Shown here piece by piece: positions 52,778-56,149 of a stretch of DNA of 56,149 nt. The position numbers and the translations under genes were made by a program. Under the pieces are notes generated by a model. The model was not told the origin of the DNA, did no database searches, and saw nothing but the letters and a program-made list of their open reading frames with translations. Position 1 is the stretch's first letter, and each line of letters starts with the position of its first letter. The DNA comes from Pseudomonadales bacterium (GTDB lineage Bacteria; Pseudomonadota; Gammaproteobacteria; Pseudomonadales; Pseudohongiellaceae), in assembly GCA_022825945.1 (NCBI GenBank), contig JAJDVS010000109.1, positions 1 to 56,149 on the forward strand. Direction: 5' to 3'.

Positions 52778-52940
52778 GAGCCTGCGCCGTGGGAATTCGC
52801 GAAAGCGAAAATTCGCTATCGCCGCGCCCCCGGCTGATCGATTGAGGCGAATATTGGTGGATATGCAACGAAATCGGGCGGCCGGGGGCGTGGATGAGAG
52901 CGCATTTACAGCCGTGAATTCCCACGGCGCAGGCTCCTAG
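52774..52940 (-). mobile_element. MITE-like element, full-length copy B (159 bp)
   Basis: The element at 52778-52936 has perfect 21-bp inverted ends (GAGCCTGCGCCGT arms) and exact CTAG on both sides (52774-52777, 52937-52940). It is the same length as, and inverted relative to, the copy at 222-380. The left CTAG contains the stop codon of the TonB receptor; the right CTAG ends 2 bp before the next start codon. In a joint transcript it would form a long hairpin and it occupies the position of that gene's ribosome-binding site. Confidence 0.9.
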
Positions 52941-52942
52941 AC

Positions 52943-54871
52943 ATGACCTCGAATCTGTCCAGCAACGCCGGAGCCGGCCAGACCGTCCTGGAGGCCGACC
53001 CCGTCACGCGCGCCGGGCCGGACGACGACCTGCTTACCGCCGGGCTCGGCCTTGAGGGCTTGCGCAATCCGGTATTGCCGCCGGGCGCAAGCGCCCGGGC
53101 GGCGGCGGTCCACAAGAATTTCCGCGAAGTGGTTGACATCGCCCCGGGAGGCGTTTTCGACAACCTCATCGCCGGCGGCGCGGACGGCCTGAAGGTATCG
53201 GGGCGGGATTACGCCGCACTCATTCGCATTCCGGGCGCCTCCCAGCCGATCGGCGCGAACTTGCTCGTACCCGACCATTTCGACTGGGGCCGCCCGGTCA
53301 TGGTGGTGGCGCCTTCGCCGGGTTCGCGCGGCGTTTCCGGCGCCATCGGCGATATCGGTTCCTGGGCGCTATCGCGGGGCTGCGCGCTGGTTCTCACCGA
53401 CAAGGGAACCGGCGGTGTGCAGATCCTGGCCGACGACACCTGCTACGGCACGGACCTCGAACCCGCGCCCGCAAGCGATACGCCAACGGTGTTCCGCCTG
53501 CGGTCCACCGCGGCGCTGCGAAAGTTCCGCAAGGCAAATCCGCAAGCCATCGCCCTGAAACACGCCCATTCCGGGGACAATGTGGAAGCATTATGGCCCG
53601 AAGCCGTGCTGGCGGCCGCGCGATTCGGGCTCGATACCTTAAGGCGGCGCGAGGGAAGCGGTCAGCCGCCATCGGCGCTGGGCAGGATCAAGGTGATTGC
53701 CGCCGGCTTGTCGAACGGCGGCGGCGCCGTGCTGCGCGCGGCGGAGAACGACAAGGGCGGCGTCCTCGACGGGGTCGTCGCGGTGGAGCCCAATATCACG
53801 CCGCGGGAAGGCCACGGCGGAAAGGTCCGGTTCGGCGCCGGACCGAGCGCATCGCCCGGCAGGCGTCTTGTGGATTACGCCACGGAGATGAATCTTCTGC
53901 TGCCCTCGGCGCTCAGGGCGCCGGAGCTCGCCGACATGCCTTTTGCCGAAGTGACGGCGATGGCCGAAGCGCGTCAGGCCGCATGGGCGGACGGGCTGGC
54001 AAAAGCGGGCCTCGTCGAGGGCGGCAATACGGCGGCGCGGGCCAGCGACGCGTTGCGAAGGATCAGGGCGCTGGGCTTCGGCGAAGACTCCGAAGCGCTC
54101 CTTCCCATGATGGCGGTCATGCACATCTGGCCGGCCGTCAGCCACACTTTCGTCAGCGCCCTCGGCCGGCTTCCGGTCGAAGCCGACCCGCTAGGCGCCT
54201 GCACGGCCTTTGCCAGGACCGATGCGCTTGGGTTGACCCTGGAGGAACTTGCGGACCCCACACCCGAACAGAAGCGTTTGTTCGGCGCGTTGAGCGGCGG
54301 CCTTTCGCCCGGGGGCGGTGCGTACACGATCTACGCGAACCGCGATATTCATCCGAGTCTGGAGGACGCCCTCGACCTGCGGCGGATGGCCATGGGCGAA
54401 GGGCGGAACGGCGGTCGCGTGCGCCGGGGATCGGAAGAGGTTCTCGCAAGCGCGCGAGGGCGGGGCAAACCGACGATCGTTCTTCACGGCAGATGCGACT
54501 CCCTCATCAGCGTGCAGCACAGTTCCCGGGCCTATGTCGCCGCGGCAATGGCGTCGGGTTCCGACACGCGGCAATTGCGATACTACGAGCACGACAGCGG
54601 CCAGCATTTCGAATCGCTCCTCGGCGTACCGGGAATCTCCCAACGATACAACCCGCTGCTGCCGTCGTTCTTTCAGGCGCTGGATCTGATGCGGGAGCGC
54701 GTCTTCGGCGGCGCCGAATTTCCTCCGAGCCAGGTGCTGCGTCGCTCCCTGCCGGACGAAACCGGCGAGAACGGCCTCGCGGTGCGCGGACGGCTGTCCG
54801 GTGAAATCCTCGCGCGGCCCGGAGACAATGAAATTGTGCGTTCCGGGAATTCGCTCGGAATCCCGGCGTAA
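52943..54871 (+). CDS. D-(-)-3-hydroxybutyrate oligomer hydrolase
   Basis: A 642-residue protein. The family is recognised from DDDLLTAGLGLEGLRNPVLP, GRPVMVVAPSPGSRGVSGAI, LTDKGTGGV, the nucleophile region KVIAAGLSNGGGAVLRAAEN (Ser about 256), and HGRCDSLISVQHSSRAYVAA near the C-terminus. It hydrolyses 3-hydroxybutyrate dimers and oligomers from PHB breakdown. Known members carry a signal peptide; this frame starts MTSNLSSNAGAGQ with none. The ATG lies 2 bp after a MITE and lacks a Shine-Dalgarno of its own, so the element may have replaced the original 5' end. Confidence 0.82.
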   Translation: MTSNLSSNAGAGQTVLEADPVTRAGPDDDLLTAGLGLEGLRNPVLPPGASARAAAVHKNFREVVDIAPGGVFDNLIAGGADGLKVSGRDYAALIRIPGASQPIGANLLVPDHFDWGRPVMVVAPSPGSRGVSGAIGDIGSWALSRGCALVLTDKGTGGVQILADDTCYGTDLEPAPASDTPTVFRLRSTAALRKFRKANPQAIALKHAHSGDNVEALWPEAVLAAARFGLDTLRRREGSGQPPSALGRIKVIAAGLSNGGGAVLRAAENDKGGVLDGVVAVEPNITPREGHGGKVRFGAGPSASPGRRLVDYATEMNLLLPSALRAPELADMPFAEVTAMAEARQAAWADGLAKAGLVEGGNTAARASDALRRIRALGFGEDSEALLPMMAVMHIWPAVSHTFVSALGRLPVEADPLGACTAFARTDALGLTLEELADPTPEQKRLFGALSGGLSPGGGAYTIYANRDIHPSLEDALDLRRMAMGEGRNGGRVRRGSEEVLASARGRGKPTIVLHGRCDSLISVQHSSRAYVAAAMASGSDTRQLRYYEHDSGQHFESLLGVPGISQRYNPLLPSFFQALDLMRERVFGGAEFPPSQVLRRSLPDETGENGLAVRGRLSGEILARPGDNEIVRSGNSLGIPA

Positions 54872-54945
54872 CCCCGCGTTTCAGCCCGGCGCAACCTGTC
54901 AATCAATGAACTATCGAATCATGCCGCGACAACCGTGCCTTCAGC

Positions 54946-54989
54946 TTGCGTCGGTTCAGTGATTTTAATATAGTCTGACCTGGTCAGAC
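54946..54989 (+). promoter_or_regulatory. Promoter and palindromic operator of the Phd/VapC operon
   Basis: TTGCGT (54946-54951) and TATAGT (54969-54974) are 17 bp apart. GTCTGACC (54973-54980) and GGTCAGAC (54982-54989) form a perfect 8-bp inverted repeat around one base, overlapping the -10 box. This fits autorepression by the antitoxin complex. Confidence 0.7.
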
Positions 54990-55004
54990 CAAATAGAAAC
55001 TCAT

Positions 55005-55241
55005 ATGTCAACCGTGTTCAGCCTCAGTGAAGCCAAGGCGAAGTTTTCCGAAGTCGTGGAACGCGCCAGCCTGGGCGAAGACATCATCATCACCCGAATG
55101 GGGCGCACCACTGTTCGCATCACACGCTTCGAACCCGCGAGTCCCGACCGCCGCCTCGGACTTTTGAAAGGTCGAGTGCGTCTGGCGGATGATTTCGACG
55201 AGTGGCCTGAAGACATCGCCCGCGATCTGGGAATTCGCTGA
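55005..55241 (+). CDS. Phd/YefM-family antitoxin
   Basis: A 78-residue protein. FSLSEAKAKFSEVVERASLG and EDIIITRMGRTTVRITRFEP form the DNA-binding Phd fold. The C-terminal LKGRVRLADDFDEWPEDIAR is the usual toxin-neutralising tail of VapC-linked Phd antitoxins (contains DFDE/PED acidic pattern). It precedes the VapC gene by 5 bp. Complete. Confidence 0.85.
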   Translation: MSTVFSLSEAKAKFSEVVERASLGEDIIITRMGRTTVRITRFEPASPDRRLGLLKGRVRLADDFDEWPEDIARDLGIR

Positions 55242-55246
55242 AATCA

Positions 55247-55621
55247 ATGGGCTACCTGCTGGACACCCATTCCCTGCTATGGGCGCTTGGCGAACCGGAT
55301 GCTCTGTCGAGTCGGGCCAGAGCCGCCATTGGCGATACCGGCAGCATCGTCCACGTCAGCACTGCATCCTTGTGGGAATACGCCATCAAGGCGTCCATCG
55401 GAAAACTGGAACTGCCGGAGGAATTCTTCGATTCGATCACGATGGCCGGCTTTGAAGAGTTACAAATCAGGATCCCACACCTGCAAGTCTACGGCGAATT
55501 GCCGATGCATCACCGAGACCCGTTCGACCGAATCCTGGTGGCTCAAGCCAAAGCGGAATCACTGACACTGATCAGCCAGGATTCGAAGATTGCGGAATAC
55601 GAAGTCGATATTCTCAACTGA
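55247..55621 (+). CDS. VapC-family PIN-domain ribonuclease toxin
   Basis: A 124-residue complete PIN protein. The acidic residues are in GYLLDTHSLLWALGEPD, VSTASLWEYAIKASIGKLEL (Glu) and MHHRDPFDRILVAQAKAESL (Asp), and the end is LISQDSKIAEYEVDIL. VapC toxins cleave tRNA or rRNA. It is the only evidently intact VapC in the window and is paired with the Phd-type antitoxin upstream. Confidence 0.87.
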   Translation: MGYLLDTHSLLWALGEPDALSSRARAAIGDTGSIVHVSTASLWEYAIKASIGKLELPEEFFDSITMAGFEELQIRIPHLQVYGELPMHHRDPFDRILVAQAKAESLTLISQDSKIAEYEVDILN

Positions 55622-55639
55622 ATCAGACAGGAGTTCGTG

Positions 55640-55826
55640 ATGGCGCCGCTTGCTGGAGTTCGAGTAATCGAGATGGCCGGGCTTGGGCCCGGTCCGTTCT
55701 GCGCCATGATGCTTTCCGACCTCGGGGCCGAAGTCGTCCGGATCGATCGCCTGAGACTGAAAGGCGCGGGCGATCGCGCCACCCCTGAACCTGATCGGCG
55801 ATTTCGGCGGCGGCGCCATGTATCTG
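55640..55826 (+). pseudogene. CaiB/BaiF CoA-transferase (alpha-methylacyl-CoA racemase type), deleted
   Basis: An ATG with AGGAGTTCGTG upstream opens [20 protein letters not shown], then [17 protein letters not shown], the N-terminus of alpha-methylacyl-CoA racemases. After about 40 codons the frame is lost; 55783-55820 in another frame gives [14 protein letters not shown], a motif that lies over 100 residues further on in intact proteins. So an internal deletion with frame change is evident. It then runs directly into a VapC gene at the ATGTATCTG where GGGAMYL and MYLLDTNV coincide. Confidence 0.7.
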
Positions 55827-56015
55827 CTGGACACAAACGTGATCTCCGAGTTGCGCAAGCTCGGCGATGGCAAAGCGGATTCCCGGGTTACAACCTGGGT
55901 CTCGAAGCGGGAAGCGACGAGCTTCTACATCTCTGTTCTGACTTTGATGGAGCTTGAGATTGGCGTCTTGCGCTTCTTCGCGTCGTGCTCCAACTCCGCA
56001 AACGTCAACTCTTGA
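55818..56015 (+). pseudogene. VapC/FitB-type PIN toxin, C-terminally truncated
   Basis: [20 protein letters not shown] and [20 protein letters not shown], then MELEIGVLR, is the first half of a FitB-type PIN domain (first Asp in LLDTNV, Glu in MELEIG). Homology stops after GVLR (about 55976). The remaining 13 residues come from an inverted antitoxin-like remnant. The C-terminal acidic residues are missing, so it should be inactive. No antitoxin precedes it; the racemase fragment does. Confidence 0.7.
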
Positions 56016-56081
56016 CTTCAACGGTTTCAACTCGTAAGTGATTGATTTCATTGGGTTGGCCATTTTCTTTAGGCACAACAT
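55985..56081 (-). pseudogene. Possible VapB-like antitoxin remnant
   Basis: The minus strand reads MANPMKSITYELKPLKSRVD. ITYELKPLKSR resembles the C-terminal ISYEFKPFSSR segment of the VapB at 4365-4598. The remainder of the frame is antisense to the truncated VapC and is not similar to anything I know. A short gene trace, low certainty. From 56082 to the window end I see nothing. Confidence 0.3.
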
Positions 56082-56149
56082 CCGGGTTTTCCTTGCTGGC
56101 GGGGGATCATTTCAAGGCATACGGCACATCCGTGAACTTGAGCCCGAGG

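Overview
The window looks like a chromosomal segment of a high-GC (about 60-63%) gammaproteobacterium, probably uncultured and possibly host-associated or marine. The lineage call rests on gene order: pepP-ubiH divergent from a zapB-like gene and zapA; asmA-mutY-yggX; atpIBEFHAGDC followed directly by glmU-glmS; ubiquinone synthesis; a ChaN lipoprotein. I did not find tRNA, rRNA or CRISPR loci.

Layout. (1) 1-14.2 kb is an accessory region of small and broken genes: a Fic-family tail, toxin-antitoxin (TA) modules and fragments, a very large RTX/S-layer-like secreted protein with a perfect CRP-type site upstream, a decayed IS481-type transposase, a RhuM/unknown/HAD chimera, a NYN nuclease, and six small genes or gene remains coding for one membrane helix plus a coiled coil. 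(2) 14.3-21.7 kb is mostly housekeeping: a MaoC hydratase, ubiH, pepP, zapB-like, zapA, then mtnA next to a fused class II aldolase/short-chain dehydrogenase, and exbD. (3) 21.9-28.4 kb holds exported or membrane proteins (a haem-motif beta-propeller protein, its secreted partner, a Tat-exported dienelactone hydrolase, a membrane protein) and an FAD oxidoreductase. (4) 28.4-42.2 kb is core: yggX, mutY, asmA, then a strong promoter driving the complete F1Fo ATP synthase operon and glmU-glmS. (5) 42.3-49.5 kb has a HexR-type regulator, an acyltransferase, a cytochrome c lipoprotein, chaN, a hydrolase, cobB, bcp and pdxJ. (6) 49.7-54.9 kb is a TetR-TonB receptor-3-hydroxybutyrate oligomer hydrolase locus. 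(7) 55.0 kb to the end is again TA-rich, with an intact Phd/VapC pair and a CoA-transferase/VapC chimera.

The main unusual observations are: a MITE-like family (two 159-bp copies, one 64-bp copy, one fragment) flanked by CTAG or CTGG, in which two insertions supply the TAG stop codon of the upstream gene and sit inside likely operons; an mtnA-aldolase/dehydrogenase pair that may be a fused form of the DHAP shunt for methylthioadenosine/5'-deoxyadenosine salvage; a TonB receptor paired with a 3-hydroxybutyrate oligomer hydrolase under a TetR regulator; a family of small coiled-coil membrane proteins, one operon of which has a 17-G tract in its predicted leader; and several TA fragments joined to each other or to metabolic genes. 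Functions are from reading translated sequence only; no database search was possible.
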